Assembly (NCBI RefSeq): GCF_001907695.1
Contig: NZ_KV880642.1
Span: 1-64,000, forward strand
DNA from: Thalassospira sp. TSL5-1
GTDB taxonomy: Bacteria; Pseudomonadota; Alphaproteobacteria; Rhodospirillales; Thalassospiraceae
DNA length: 64,000 bases
Reading direction: 5' to 3'
Position 1 is the first letter of the stretch; each line of letters begins with the position of its first letter. The notes under the pieces were generated by a model. It ran no database searches. It saw only the letters and a program-made list of their open reading frames with translations, and had not been told where the DNA came from. Positions 26,972 to 35,828 of this stretch are shown in pieces. The position numbers and the translations under genes were made by a program.

Positions 26972-27747
26972 CATCACGCCTGTTTTCCCCCATCGTTTTG
27001 CTGCTGGTGCTGGCGTTTTTGATCGGCCCGTTTGCCATTATTATTGCCGCGTCGCTTTCCGCCGGTGAAACCCTTGCCTTTCCGCCACAGGGCCTGTCGC
27101 TGCGCTGGGTGTTCAAGGTTTTTGAAATCGAAAGTTTCCGTCAAAGTTTTGGCATTTCGATGTTTCTGGCCATTGGCGGTACCCTGATGGCGCTGATTTT
27201 GGGCGTTCCCGCCAGCTATGCGCTATCGCGTTACAAGGTACCGGGCACCGAAACCATCCGTACCATCGTATCATCGCCCATTATTGTGCCCGGCATTATC
27301 GTGGGTTTGGCGCTGCTGCGTTACTTTGTCGTGCCGTTTAACACCGGCATTCTGTTTGCCCTGTTTGTCGCCCATACTGCGCTTATTTTGCCCTATGCCG
27401 TGCGGGTTGTTTCCGCCAGCCTGACCAATTTGCGATCCGACATCGAAGAAGCCGCCGTTTTGCTGGGGGCATCGCGCATGGGGGCATTTTTCCGCGTGGT
27501 GTTGCCCAATATTCGCGGTGGTATTTTGGCGGCCTTCATTCTGGGTTTTGTCACCAGTTTTAATCAGGTGCCGGTGTCGCTGTTTTTATCCGGGCCCGGT
27601 GTGCGCACCCTGCCCATTGATATGCTGGCCTATATGGAAATCACTTACGACCCGTCGGTTGCGGCGCTGTCGGCCCTGCTGGCTTTCATGTCGCTGGGTA
27701 TTGTGTTTCTGGCCGAACGTTTCCTAGGATTTTCCCGCTATGTCTGA
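26968..27747 (+). CDS. ABC transporter permease (PotC-like)
   Basis: Second permease (259 aa) with about six spans and the EAA loop LTNLRSDIEEAAVLLGASRMGAFFRVVLP, as in PotC. The first 25 residues form a membrane anchor. It starts inside the previous gene's stop (ATGA) and overlaps the ATPase gene by 8 bases, so translation is coupled through the whole transporter. Together with the PotB-like protein it forms the heterodimeric channel. Confidence 0.88.
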   Translation: MTSRLFSPIVLLLVLAFLIGPFAIIIAASLSAGETLAFPPQGLSLRWVFKVFEIESFRQSFGISMFLAIGGTLMALILGVPASYALSRYKVPGTETIRTIVSSPIIVPGIIVGLALLRYFVVPFNTGILFALFVAHTALILPYAVRVVSASLTNLRSDIEEAAVLLGASRMGAFFRVVLPNIRGGILAAFILGFVTSFNQVPVSLFLSGPGVRTLPIDMLAYMEITYDPSVAALSALLAFMSLGIVFLAERFLGFSRYV

Positions 27748-28774
27748 TGCAAAATTTCTCAGCCTTGAAAAACTGACCCTTTCTTATGGCAAAAACGTTG
27801 CCGTGCCAGAAATGGATCTGGACATTGGCAAGGGCGAACTGGTGGCCCTGCTGGGCCCGTCGGGCTGTGGGAAAACCACCACCATGCGGGCCATTGCCGG
27901 TTTGCTGGCCCCGTCATCGGGCACCATTCGCCTGGATGGAGTGGATATTACCAGAACGCCTGCCAACAAACGGCCTGTCGGGCTGGTATTTCAGTCCTAT
28001 GCCCTGTTTCCGCATTTAAACGTTTATGAAAACGTGGCCTTTGGCCTGCGCCTGATGGGGGTTAAGGGCAATGATCTGGATACGCGGGTTAAACAGGGCC
28101 TAAAAACCGTGGGTCTTGAAAAATTCACCACCCGCAAACCAGCCGAACTTTCGGGCGGGCAACAACAGCGTGTGTCGCTGGCGCGCTCAATGGTCATGGA
28201 ACCCAAAGTCCTGCTGCTAGACGAACCCCTTTCCAACCTGGATGCCCGCCTGCGCCTTGAAATGCGCACCGAATTGCAGCGCGTGCAAAAGGAAAGCGGT
28301 GTGACCATGATTTTCGTCACCCACGACCAGGTCGAAGCCCTGGCAATGGCGGACCGGATTATTGTGATGAAAGACGGCCTGATCGAACAGATCGGCACGC
28401 CCGAACAAATTTATAACAACCCGGTTTCAGATTTTGTTGCCGATTTTGTCGGTTTTGAAAATGTCTTTGCCCTGCATAACGGCATGCTGAAAACCGGCGA
28501 TCAGGAAATTGATCTGCACGGTACGGTTCCCTGCAATACCAAAGGGCTTGCCTGGCGGCCGGGTACCATCGCCCTGGGCTCCGGCCCCTATCGCGGCACG
28601 GTACGCGGTACATCCTTTGCCGGTGGCACACGGGAATATCTGTTAGATACCCCGCTGGGGCAAATCAAGGCCGAATGCGACGCCAGCCTGCCGGTTCACC
28701 CGTTTGGCAGCGACGTTGCCTTTGATTTAAATGTAAAAAAGGCAGCGCCGCTTGCGCGCTTTGGGGGCCTGTAA
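27740..28774 (+). CDS. ABC transporter ATPase (PotA-like)
   Basis: ATPase of 344 aa with Walker A GPSGCGKTT, Q-loop VFQSYALFPHLNVYENVAFGL, signature LSGGQQQRVSLARS, Walker B LLLDEPLSNLDARLR and switch His in FVTHDQ. A C-terminal TOBE-like domain occupies about residues 275-340. This is the PotA/UgpC architecture. Its stop and the next start overlap (TAATG), directly coupling transport to the nucleoside hydrolase. Nothing in the ATPase itself reveals the substrate. Confidence 0.9.
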   Translation: MSDAKFLSLEKLTLSYGKNVAVPEMDLDIGKGELVALLGPSGCGKTTTMRAIAGLLAPSSGTIRLDGVDITRTPANKRPVGLVFQSYALFPHLNVYENVAFGLRLMGVKGNDLDTRVKQGLKTVGLEKFTTRKPAELSGGQQQRVSLARSMVMEPKVLLLDEPLSNLDARLRLEMRTELQRVQKESGVTMIFVTHDQVEALAMADRIIVMKDGLIEQIGTPEQIYNNPVSDFVADFVGFENVFALHNGMLKTGDQEIDLHGTVPCNTKGLAWRPGTIALGSGPYRGTVRGTSFAGGTREYLLDTPLGQIKAECDASLPVHPFGSDVAFDLNVKKAAPLARFGGL

Positions 28775-29703
28775 TGGGTATCTGGATTGACACCGACATG
28801 GGCTTTGACGACATCGCCGCTGTGCTGTGCGTCATCCACGGTGGCAAGACAATTGATGGCATGTCGCTGGTGGCGGGCAATTGCCCTTTGCCACAGGTTG
28901 CCCGCAATGCTGCCGCAGCCGCCAGCCTGTTTGGCTGGCAATTCCCCATTCATCAGGGGCGCGATTGCGCAACACTAGGAACGCTTGAAACCGCCGAACG
29001 CATCATGGGGCCCACCGGCATGTTATCCGTTGGCAAAACTCTGCCCGATGCCACGTTAAAACCGGCCAAGCCAGCCTTTGATGCCCTGTGTGAATGGCTG
29101 CAAAACCCGGCCCCGGCAGGGAATGCACGTCACATCCTGGCCCTGGGGCCGCTGGGCAATATTGCCGCCCTGTTGCTGGCCCGGCCAGAACTGGCCGCAA
29201 AAATTGACCAAATCACCTGGATGGGCGGTGCCGTCAGCCTGGGCAACCACACGGCATCGGCGGAATATAACGCCTTTGCCGACCCGGAGGCCCTGGCAAT
29301 TGTGCTGGCCCACACGGTTCCCTTTCGCATGGTGGACCTGGATTTGTGCCGGCAGGTCCTGGCACAACCCGATGATGTTCCCGCCATTCGCCATGCCGGG
29401 GGCCAAAATGCCGCCCTTCTGGCCGACCTGACAGAAGGTTACATCACAATCGCCCTAAAACGGGGCCGCACGGCAATGGCCCTGTTTGACCCCTGTGCCG
29501 CCATCGCGCTGACCAATAATGACGTAATCGAATTTGCCCCGGCCCATATCACGGTTGATTTAAATAGCGGCCCGTCGCGGGGACGCACGATTGTTGATCC
29601 AAGGCCAGCATCGCCCAAGAACGGCGCCTATGCGGTGCGTGTCAATGCCACGGCCGCCCGCGACATGATTTTCAGCGCCCTGCAAGCAGAAGCAAAAAAA
29701 TGA
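28774..29703 (+). CDS. Nucleoside hydrolase (purine-type IunH family)
   Basis: Nucleoside hydrolase of 309 aa. The Ca-binding motif DTDMGFDD opens the protein (residues 6-13), VAGNCPL follows near 33, and the ribose-binding region ITWMGGAVSLGNHTASAEYNAFADPEA lies near 148-175. The active-site segment usually reads HDPxA; here it reads FDPCA (Phe238-Asp239), so the catalytic histidine is replaced. Purine-specific hydrolases also lack that histidine. It would split N-ribosides into free base and ribose in the cytoplasm. It overlaps the adenine deaminase gene by ATGA, consistent with adenosine to adenine to hypoxanthine. Confidence 0.88.
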   Translation: MGIWIDTDMGFDDIAAVLCVIHGGKTIDGMSLVAGNCPLPQVARNAAAAASLFGWQFPIHQGRDCATLGTLETAERIMGPTGMLSVGKTLPDATLKPAKPAFDALCEWLQNPAPAGNARHILALGPLGNIAALLLARPELAAKIDQITWMGGAVSLGNHTASAEYNAFADPEALAIVLAHTVPFRMVDLDLCRQVLAQPDDVPAIRHAGGQNAALLADLTEGYITIALKRGRTAMALFDPCAAIALTNNDVIEFAPAHITVDLNSGPSRGRTIVDPRPASPKNGAYAVRVNATAARDMIFSALQAEAKK

Positions 29704-31487
29704 ACACCAGAACCAGCGAACCAGCCGACCTGAATAACGAAGCCCTGCGCAGCCGCGCCATTGCCGCCGCCAGAGGCGATGCGCCCTTTGATGTGCTGAT
29801 CATTGGCGGCCAGGTTGTTGATATGGTCACAAGCGAAATTCGTGCGGCCGATATTGGCCTGGTTGGCCCGCTGATCGCCAGTGTGCATCAACCCGGCCAA
29901 TTTAAACAGGCGCAACAAACCATCGATGCCAGCGGGAAATTCATTACCCCGGGCCTGATCGACACGCATTTGCATGTTGAAAGTTCGATGGTGACACCGG
30001 CCATTTATGCGCAAACCGTTGTGCCGCGCGGTGTAACCACCATTGTCTGGGACCCGCATGAATTGGGCAATGTCCTGGGCAAGGACGGCGTAAAATGGGC
30101 CGTTGATGCCACCCGTAACCTGCCCTTGCGTGCGCTGGTTTTGGCCCCTTCCTGCGTTCCGGCGGCACCTGGGCTTGAAATTTCGGGTGCGGATTTTGAC
30201 GGCTCGGCCCTGGCCGATATTTTAAGCTGGCCGGGCATTGCCGGTTTGGCCGAAGTCATGAATATGCGGGGTGTTATTAACCGCACCAGCCGTATGACAC
30301 ATATCATGCAGGCCGGGCTGACATCGGGTAAAATGGTGTGTGGTCATGCCCGTGGGCTGAGCGGAACCGACCTTCAGGCCTTCATGACCGCCGGTGTCAG
30401 TTCCGACCATGAACTGACCTCAAACGAAGATTTGATGGAAAAATTGCGCGCCGGTATTCATGTTGAAATGCGCGGGTCGCACGATCATCTTTTACCGGGG
30501 TTTGTCAAAACCCTGAACGAACTGGGCTTTATGCCGCAAACAGTATCGCTTTGTACCGATGATGTTTTTCCCGATGATTTGGCACAAAAGGGCGGGCTGG
30601 ATGATGTTGTCCGCCGGTTGGTATCCTACGGCATGCCTGCCATTTGGGCCTTGCGGGCAGCAACCCTGAACGCGGCATCGCATCTTAAGCGCGATGATTT
30701 GGGGCTGATTGCTGCGGGCCGACGGGGTGATATCGTCCTGTTTGATGATCTGGAGAATTTCTCCGCCAGCCATGTTTTTGCCAATGGCAAACTGGTTGCC
30801 AATAACGGTGACATCTGTGAACCCGCCCCGGCAAAAGACCCTGGCATTTTGCATAACACCATGAAAATCCCGGCCCTTTCCGCCGATGATTTCCGCATCC
30901 GTGCCAGTGGCAACAAGGTGCGCCTTGCCACCATTGACCAGCCCCGCTTTACCCGCTGGGGTGAAGTTGAGGCCCCGGTCAAGGATGGTTTTGTCATCCC
31001 GCCCGAAGAAGCAACCCTTATCGCCGTTGCCCACCGCCACGGCAAAGCCGACAGCCAACCGCGCGTTGGCCTGCTGACCGGCTGGGGACACTGGCGCGGT
31101 GCGGTATGCACCAGCGTTTCGCACGACAGCCACAACCTGACGGTTTTTGGTGGCAATGCCGAGGATATGGCCGTTGCGGCCAATGCCGTGATTGCCGCAG
31201 GCGGCGGCATGGCCGTTGCCTCGAAAGGCAAAATAGACGCCCTGTTGCCCCTGCCGCTTTGCGGGTTGCTAACCGAAACATCGATGCAGGAAACTGCCGA
31301 TCAATTTGCCGCCATCCGCGCGGCAACCGACAAGATTGTGGACTGGAACCCGCCCTACCTTGTGTTCAAGGCTCTGTTTGGCGCCACGCTGGCCTGCAAT
31401 ATCGGCCCGCACCAAACCGACCGGGGCATTGCTGATGTGATCAGCGATACGGTGCTGGAAACACCGGTTCTGGAAATTCTGTCCTAA
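29700..31487 (+). CDS. ade: Adenine deaminase
   Basis: Amidohydrolase of 595 aa, the length of bacterial adenine deaminase (Ade). The metal motif is in TPGLIDTHLHVESSMVTP, followed by TTIVWDPHELGNVLG, the GHARGLSGTDLQAF loop, SSDHELTSNEDLMEKLRAGIHVEMRGS and the RRGDIVLFDDLE near the end of the catalytic domain. The C-terminal Ade domain has SVSHDSHNLTVFGG and NPPYLVFKALFGATLACNIGPHQTDRG. It converts adenine to hypoxanthine and ammonia. It is the final gene of the operon and ends at a hairpin. Confidence 0.93.
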   Translation: MNTRTSEPADLNNEALRSRAIAAARGDAPFDVLIIGGQVVDMVTSEIRAADIGLVGPLIASVHQPGQFKQAQQTIDASGKFITPGLIDTHLHVESSMVTPAIYAQTVVPRGVTTIVWDPHELGNVLGKDGVKWAVDATRNLPLRALVLAPSCVPAAPGLEISGADFDGSALADILSWPGIAGLAEVMNMRGVINRTSRMTHIMQAGLTSGKMVCGHARGLSGTDLQAFMTAGVSSDHELTSNEDLMEKLRAGIHVEMRGSHDHLLPGFVKTLNELGFMPQTVSLCTDDVFPDDLAQKGGLDDVVRRLVSYGMPAIWALRAATLNAASHLKRDDLGLIAAGRRGDIVLFDDLENFSASHVFANGKLVANNGDICEPAPAKDPGILHNTMKIPALSADDFRIRASGNKVRLATIDQPRFTRWGEVEAPVKDGFVIPPEEATLIAVAHRHGKADSQPRVGLLTGWGHWRGAVCTSVSHDSHNLTVFGGNAEDMAVAANAVIAAGGGMAVASKGKIDALLPLPLCGLLTETSMQETADQFAAIRAATDKIVDWNPPYLVFKALFGATLACNIGPHQTDRGIADVISDTVLETPVLEILS

Positions 31488-31495
31488 AACCAGCC

Positions 31496-31524
31496 GGGCT
31501 ATGGCGCGTAATCCGCCATAGCCC
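31496..31524. terminator. Hairpin between ade and the GNAT gene
   Basis: GGGCTATGGCG pairs with CGCCATAGCCC (11 bp, 7-base loop). It lies between converging genes and probably ends both, although no long T-run follows on either strand. Confidence 0.55.
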
Positions 31525-31546
31525 GAACTGCATATAATCAGGCCAA

Positions 31547-32014
31547 TCAAGCCGTATCAATTTTATATAAAACCGCATCCACACGGTCTGTCAGGCGGTC
31601 ATACAGGCGCTGGGCACCAATATTATCCCCGGCGGTAAGCCAATATAAACGGCCCCAATCCTGGTCTTTGGCAGCCTTGATCACGGCTTCTATCATCTGG
31701 CTGCCAATACCATTGCCCCGCTGATCACCCGAAACCCACAAATCTTCCAGATAGGCGACATTGCGCAATGAAAAGGTATGCGGATGCACAATGATGTGCG
31801 CCAACCCTGCCACGGTGCTGGCATTTGCCTGATGCCCGGATGGATCCACCGCCAGCCACGCCTGCATGGGGTGATCCGGGTCCAGAATGCGCTGCCATAA
31901 TGTATCGATAACGTCGTCTGTCATGTCAGGTGCGCCAAAATGGACGATATTCTGGCGCCACAATGCCTCCCAACCGGGCCGATGAGACGGTTTTGCCTGC
32001 AAAATTTCAATCAT
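31547..32014 (-). CDS. GNAT-family N-acetyltransferase
   Basis: Acetyltransferase of 155 aa. The acetyl-CoA-binding motif is in EDLWVSGDQRGNGIGSQMIEAVI (QRGNGIG pattern), and a late GDNIGAQRLYDRL segment is typical of the fold. The ATG at 32014 follows AGAAAGA; the frame extends to 32245 but overlaps the alpha/beta hydrolase gene. It overlaps that gene by 8 bases, so the two are in one unit. The substrate is unknown. Confidence 0.85.
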   Translation of the reverse strand: MIEILQAKPSHRPGWEALWRQNIVHFGAPDMTDDVIDTLWQRILDPDHPMQAWLAVDPSGHQANASTVAGLAHIIVHPHTFSLRNVAYLEDLWVSGDQRGNGIGSQMIEAVIKAAKDQDWGRLYWLTAGDNIGAQRLYDRLTDRVDAVLYKIDTA

Positions 32015-32951
32015 GTTTTTCTTTCTGATGCGACATAAGGATGGTCCCTGGCGTGTCATCTGGCAAGCTGCCATTTTGAAGCCAGTGTAGTGCAACGGGC
32101 CATAAACTGGCTTCAAACCGGTCATGAAAAAAGGCGAAATGACCAATCGCCTCAACACCAACATCCCCCGGCGCAATGCGCAAATGAGTCCGGTTTGAGG
32201 CGCGATAATATCCAAGCAGCCGTTCAACGGCGGCAACCGTACCAAACGGGTCGTCCGTCAGGCCAATTGCCAGTAATTCGGCATTGATAGCGGCAAAATT
32301 CTGCTCCAGCCGGGCGGCGGCAACAGCCGATGACAGGCTTTTTTCCACACGGGGGCCCATTTTGCTCCAATCGCGCACCACATGGGCCGGTACATCTTCC
32401 AGCCAGCCCAGCCTTGCGCCGGGGAAATACCCGATAGACCGGGTAAGGAGCGGCATAAAAACATGCCATTTCAGATACATGCGGCGGCGGAGTTCCCGCG
32501 CGTAATCGCGCCAATAGGCAAATTGCGCACCCACTGTGACCACATGTTTAAACATATGGCTGGACGGTGCCAGGCCCAGGGCAAAACCACCAATCGAATG
32601 ACCCACAGCATAAACGGGCTGGCGGGGGAACCGCACGCTGGCATAGTGCAATATGCTTTCAACATCAAAAAAGCCCCAATCCCCCCAACCGGCAGCAAAA
32701 CCGCGCAAACGGGCAGGCCGGGATTCTCCGATACCACGATAATCAAATGTCAGAACATCAAACCCGTTACGGTGCAAATAGGCGGCAAAACGGGCGTAAT
32801 ATTTGCACCGCACCGCTGTTGCCGCACAAATAATAACAACCGGGCGACGCCATGCTTCATCCCGGTTGTCACATCGCCATTCAAACCCGGAAATCGCCAC
32901 GCCATCCTGTGTATGGGTGGTAAAGCGAACCGGGTCTGCTTTTTGCATCAT
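32007..32951 (-). CDS. Alpha/beta-fold hydrolase
   Basis: A 314-residue serine hydrolase-type protein. The oxyanion region is FDYRGIGESRPARL, the nucleophile elbow is GHSIGG (Ser near residue 117), and a C-terminal His is in AIGHFAFFHD. The basic RRRMYLKW segment in the cap suggests membrane or lipid contact. Relatives include poorly studied lysophospholipase-like proteins. The function is not otherwise readable. It shares a transcript with the GNAT gene. Confidence 0.75.
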   Translation of the reverse strand: MMQKADPVRFTTHTQDGVAISGFEWRCDNRDEAWRRPVVIICAATAVRCKYYARFAAYLHRNGFDVLTFDYRGIGESRPARLRGFAAGWGDWGFFDVESILHYASVRFPRQPVYAVGHSIGGFALGLAPSSHMFKHVVTVGAQFAYWRDYARELRRRMYLKWHVFMPLLTRSIGYFPGARLGWLEDVPAHVVRDWSKMGPRVEKSLSSAVAAARLEQNFAAINAELLAIGLTDDPFGTVAAVERLLGYYRASNRTHLRIAPGDVGVEAIGHFAFFHDRFEASLWPVALHWLQNGSLPDDTPGTILMSHQKEKHD

Positions 32952-33112
32952 GGCAGTCCCCCTTTCGCCAAACCCAAACAGACACGTCGATAGTGACCGG
33001 CATTGGCGGGCAAATGCAATTGATGTTTTCTCGTGACAAGTTGAGACATCCTCAATTGCAAACTACCCCCGGATTGATCTTTGATAACGGATCATATTAT
33101 CGGAGACGCGCC

Positions 33113-33628
33113 ATGAAACAGGACAAACCCGCTTCCTGCCCCGTTATTCACCTTGATAATCTTGAGCTCACACCGCAAACAAACGGGCAAAATTTTGCCG
33201 CCGCCTTTGCCGCCATTGCCGCCCCGCTGGGCGCAAGCAAGCTGGGGGCGCGGCTGGTCGATGTTCCAGCGGGTAAAAAGGCATGGCCCTTTCATTGCCA
33301 TCATGCCAATGACGAAATGTTTGTCATTCTTGCTGGCGGCGGCACCTTGCGCTTTGGCGACACTCACTGGCCGGTCGGACCGGGGAGAGTCATTGTCTGC
33401 CCGGCAGGTGGGCCGGAAACCGCCCATCAGCTGCAGGCCGATGACAATGGCCCGCTGCGCTATATCGCGATTAGCAGCATGAACGAACCCGATATTCTGG
33501 AATACCCGGATTCCGGCAAGGTGGCCCTTTTTGCCGGTGCCGCACCGGGGGGTGACAAGGCAAAACGCCGCCTGTCGCTTAATTTTGCAACCCGCGATGC
33601 GGTCGATTACTGGGAGGGCGAGGTGTGA
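33113..33628 (+). CDS. Cupin-domain protein
   Basis: Small beta-barrel protein (171 aa). Cupin motif 1 is WPFHCHHANDEMFVILAGGG (the H-x-H-x4-E pattern), followed by GTLRFGDTHWPVGPGRVIVCPAG and PETAHQL (His of motif 2). It is probably a metal-binding cupin acting on a small molecule or sugar; the product is unknown. The ATG at 33113 has CGGAG in front; the open frame from 32993 is longer but unsupported. Its 3' end overlaps the converging LysR gene by 22 bases. Confidence 0.8.
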   Translation: MKQDKPASCPVIHLDNLELTPQTNGQNFAAAFAAIAAPLGASKLGARLVDVPAGKKAWPFHCHHANDEMFVILAGGGTLRFGDTHWPVGPGRVIVCPAGGPETAHQLQADDNGPLRYIAISSMNEPDILEYPDSGKVALFAGAAPGGDKAKRRLSLNFATRDAVDYWEGEV

Positions 33629-34548
33629 GCAGAGGTATGAGCGGGAGCTTGATCAACAATATCCAACAGCCATTGTCGCAAATTGCGCAATCGCCGGTCC
33701 CGTTTCAGGCGGTCGGGATAAACCAGGTAATATCCGGCACCCGATGCAACCTTGTGCGGCAATAACGGGGCCAGTCGGTTTGAGGCAATATCACTGGCGG
33801 CAATTTCGCCGCTGGCAAGTGTCATACCGGCCCCGTCAATGGCGGCACGCAAACCCAGCCCGGCGGAATCAACATATGTTATTGCAGCGGGCGTAACAGG
33901 CCCGCCGGGCAGCGTTGCATTCCAGTTGGCAAAATTCCCGCGCCGATGCTGGGATAAAAACAGGTTGGCCTGGCCGATCCGTGCGCGAATGTCATCTGTA
34001 CTGCCCCGCGCCATTTCGGGCTTGCCCAGAAGCGTCACGCTTTCGTTAAACAGCAAATCCGCCGCAAGGCCGGGCCACTGCCCCTGCCCGTGGCGAATGG
34101 CACTATCGGCGACACCCGCCTGCAAATCCACCGCCTGCTGACTGGTGGAAATCAGCAATTCAAACCCTGCCTTTTCAAAAGGATACTGAACCAAACGGGG
34201 CGAGAGCCAATGCGCGGCAAATGTCGGCAACATGGATAAGCGCAACGGCCCCAGCACAGATTGATCTCGCAAATTGCTCACGGCATGGATAATCCGGCCG
34301 AAACCATCCGTTAAATCGGGTACCAGTTTTTCTCCGGTTTCGGTCAGTTCCAGCCCGGCCCCGGCACGGCGCAGCAGTTCGACACCCAGAATATTTTCCA
34401 GTATCCTGATCTGATGACTGATCGCAGATGGCGTAACCCCCAATTCAAATGCGGCATCCTTTACCGATAAATGCCGTGCTGCCGCCTCAAAGGCGCGCAA
34501 GGCATTCAATGGCACATTCAACCGCATCGATTTTTCCGGGTGATCCAT
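33607..34548 (-). CDS. LysR-family transcriptional regulator (GcvA-like)
   Basis: LysR-type regulator (313 aa) with the N-terminal helix-turn-helix LNALRAFEAAARHLSVKDAAFELGVTPSAISHQIRILENILGVELLRR, matching the GcvA/AmpR subgroup. A periplasmic-binding-protein-like effector domain follows (about residues 95-290). Start may be 34548 or the internal ATG eight codons later. It converges on the cupin gene, overlapping it by 22 bases, so regulation of that gene is not implied by a shared promoter. The target is unknown. Confidence 0.87.
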   Translation of the reverse strand: MDHPEKSMRLNVPLNALRAFEAAARHLSVKDAAFELGVTPSAISHQIRILENILGVELLRRAGAGLELTETGEKLVPDLTDGFGRIIHAVSNLRDQSVLGPLRLSMLPTFAAHWLSPRLVQYPFEKAGFELLISTSQQAVDLQAGVADSAIRHGQGQWPGLAADLLFNESVTLLGKPEMARGSTDDIRARIGQANLFLSQHRRGNFANWNATLPGGPVTPAAITYVDSAGLGLRAAIDGAGMTLASGEIAASDIASNRLAPLLPHKVASGAGYYLVYPDRLKRDRRLRNLRQWLLDIVDQAPAHTSAHTSPSQ

Positions 34549-34585
34549 CCTGTCTGACTGTTCCCTGGATATGAATACAGAATTC

Positions 34586-35179
34586 TTACAGCCCTGTGCC
34601 GAAATGGCAATGTGATGTCAAACCCGCGCAAAATGCGGTTAACAAATCCTGGCCCTGGGGCCAGTCACCAAGATTGCTGGCGGTATTGATGTGCCCTAAC
34701 GCTCCGGCCATCACGCAGGCGGCACGCCAGTCTTGGGCGCAGCGTTTGACATAATCCACCGCCCCGTAAGGGTCATTCTGGCTTCCGACCAGCAAGGTGG
34801 CAAACGGCAATGGGTCGCGGGGGACAGACTGAAATGATGCCGCCTGCGACGGAAAGGCCGGGCCGTCAGGATCTGGTACCGCCACCAGAAACGCCCCCAA
34901 AACCTGATCGCTAGCCTTATCAGCCCGCTGTGCCGCCCAGTGGGCCACCAACAGGCAGGAAAGGCTGTGTGCCACCAGCACGGCAGGTTCTTCGCCGATA
35001 TGTTTTAGGGCATCATCAAGGGCGACCAGCCAGTCTTCAAGCCCGGGTTCATCCCAGTTTGGCGGTGACAGGCGAACAACCTTGCGGTTTTCCGCACGCC
35101 AGCGGCCTTCCCATATGCTTTGCCAGTGGTCATCCCCAGACCCGCCAATACCGGGCAAAATCACAATCGGGTTTTGCAT
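34586..35179 (-). CDS. RBBP9/YdeN-type serine hydrolase
   Basis: Short alpha/beta hydrolase (197 aa) of the RBBP9/YdeN family. The N-terminal ILPGIGGSGDDHWQSIWE and the nucleophile segment VLVAHSLSCLLVAHWA are the family hallmarks (the serine in AHSLS), with the late GHINTAS near residue 160 providing the histidine. Function in bacteria is unknown. It is divergent from the Lrp-type gene. Confidence 0.85.
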   Translation of the reverse strand: MQNPIVILPGIGGSGDDHWQSIWEGRWRAENRKVVRLSPPNWDEPGLEDWLVALDDALKHIGEEPAVLVAHSLSCLLVAHWAAQRADKASDQVLGAFLVAVPDPDGPAFPSQAASFQSVPRDPLPFATLLVGSQNDPYGAVDYVKRCAQDWRAACVMAGALGHINTASNLGDWPQGQDLLTAFCAGLTSHCHFGTGL

Positions 35180-35311
35180 CTATGCCATCGCTGAAAAATC
35201 CATCACTGATGGCGTTAATTATGGCTAATATTCACAAAACGTATATGGCAAGTCATCGGTAGATGTTTGAATTTTCCGATGATTTAACGGTTTTCAGCGG
35301 GATTACAACAG

Positions 35312-35782
35312 ATGAAACAGCCCACAATCGACCGGCTTGATATTGCGATTATTGAAGCCCTGCAGGAAAATGCCCGCACCCCGCTGTCGGAACTGGGGCG
35401 GCGTATTGGCCTGTCACAACCCGCCATGTCCGAACGGGTCAAACGGCTGGAAGAACGCGGTATCATTACCGGCTATGGCGCACGCATTGACCCGGCGGCA
35501 CTGGGATTGGGGTTAATGGCGATTATCCGCCTGAAAACCACCCATGAACATATCCAGCCCTGCCTGCGCGATTTTGCCCGCATGCCCCATATCATCGAAG
35601 TGCACCGCCTGACCGGCGAGGATTGTTTTATGTTAAAGGTGCTGGTGCCAACACCGGGCGACCTTGAATCCATCGTTGATCGCATCGCCCGCCACGGGGC
35701 GGTTACAACATCGCTGGTTTTGCGGTCCGAACCGGCCAAACCGATTGGGTCGGCGCTGATACAATATCGACATCCCGGATAA
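35312..35782 (+). CDS. Lrp/AsnC-family transcriptional regulator
   Basis: Regulator of 156 aa with the AsnC helix-turn-helix (DIAIIEALQENARTPLSELGRRIGLSQPAMSERVKRLEERGIITGY) and the RAM effector domain (about residues 75-150). Family members sense amino acids. It is divergent from the RBBP9-type gene and could regulate it. No amino-acid enzyme sits next to it, so the ligand is unknown. Confidence 0.9.
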   Translation: MKQPTIDRLDIAIIEALQENARTPLSELGRRIGLSQPAMSERVKRLEERGIITGYGARIDPAALGLGLMAIIRLKTTHEHIQPCLRDFARMPHIIEVHRLTGEDCFMLKVLVPTPGDLESIVDRIARHGAVTTSLVLRSEPAKPIGSALIQYRHPG

Positions 35783-35828
35783 CGGGCGCAGCACCACCAC
35801 GGTTCTACCGCGCCCAAAACCGGTACGA

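Noticed and set aside
24993..28774. Annotating the transporter as polyamine PotABCD
   Set aside because: The proteins resemble that family, but overlap with nucleoside hydrolase and adenine deaminase genes argues for a purine substrate.
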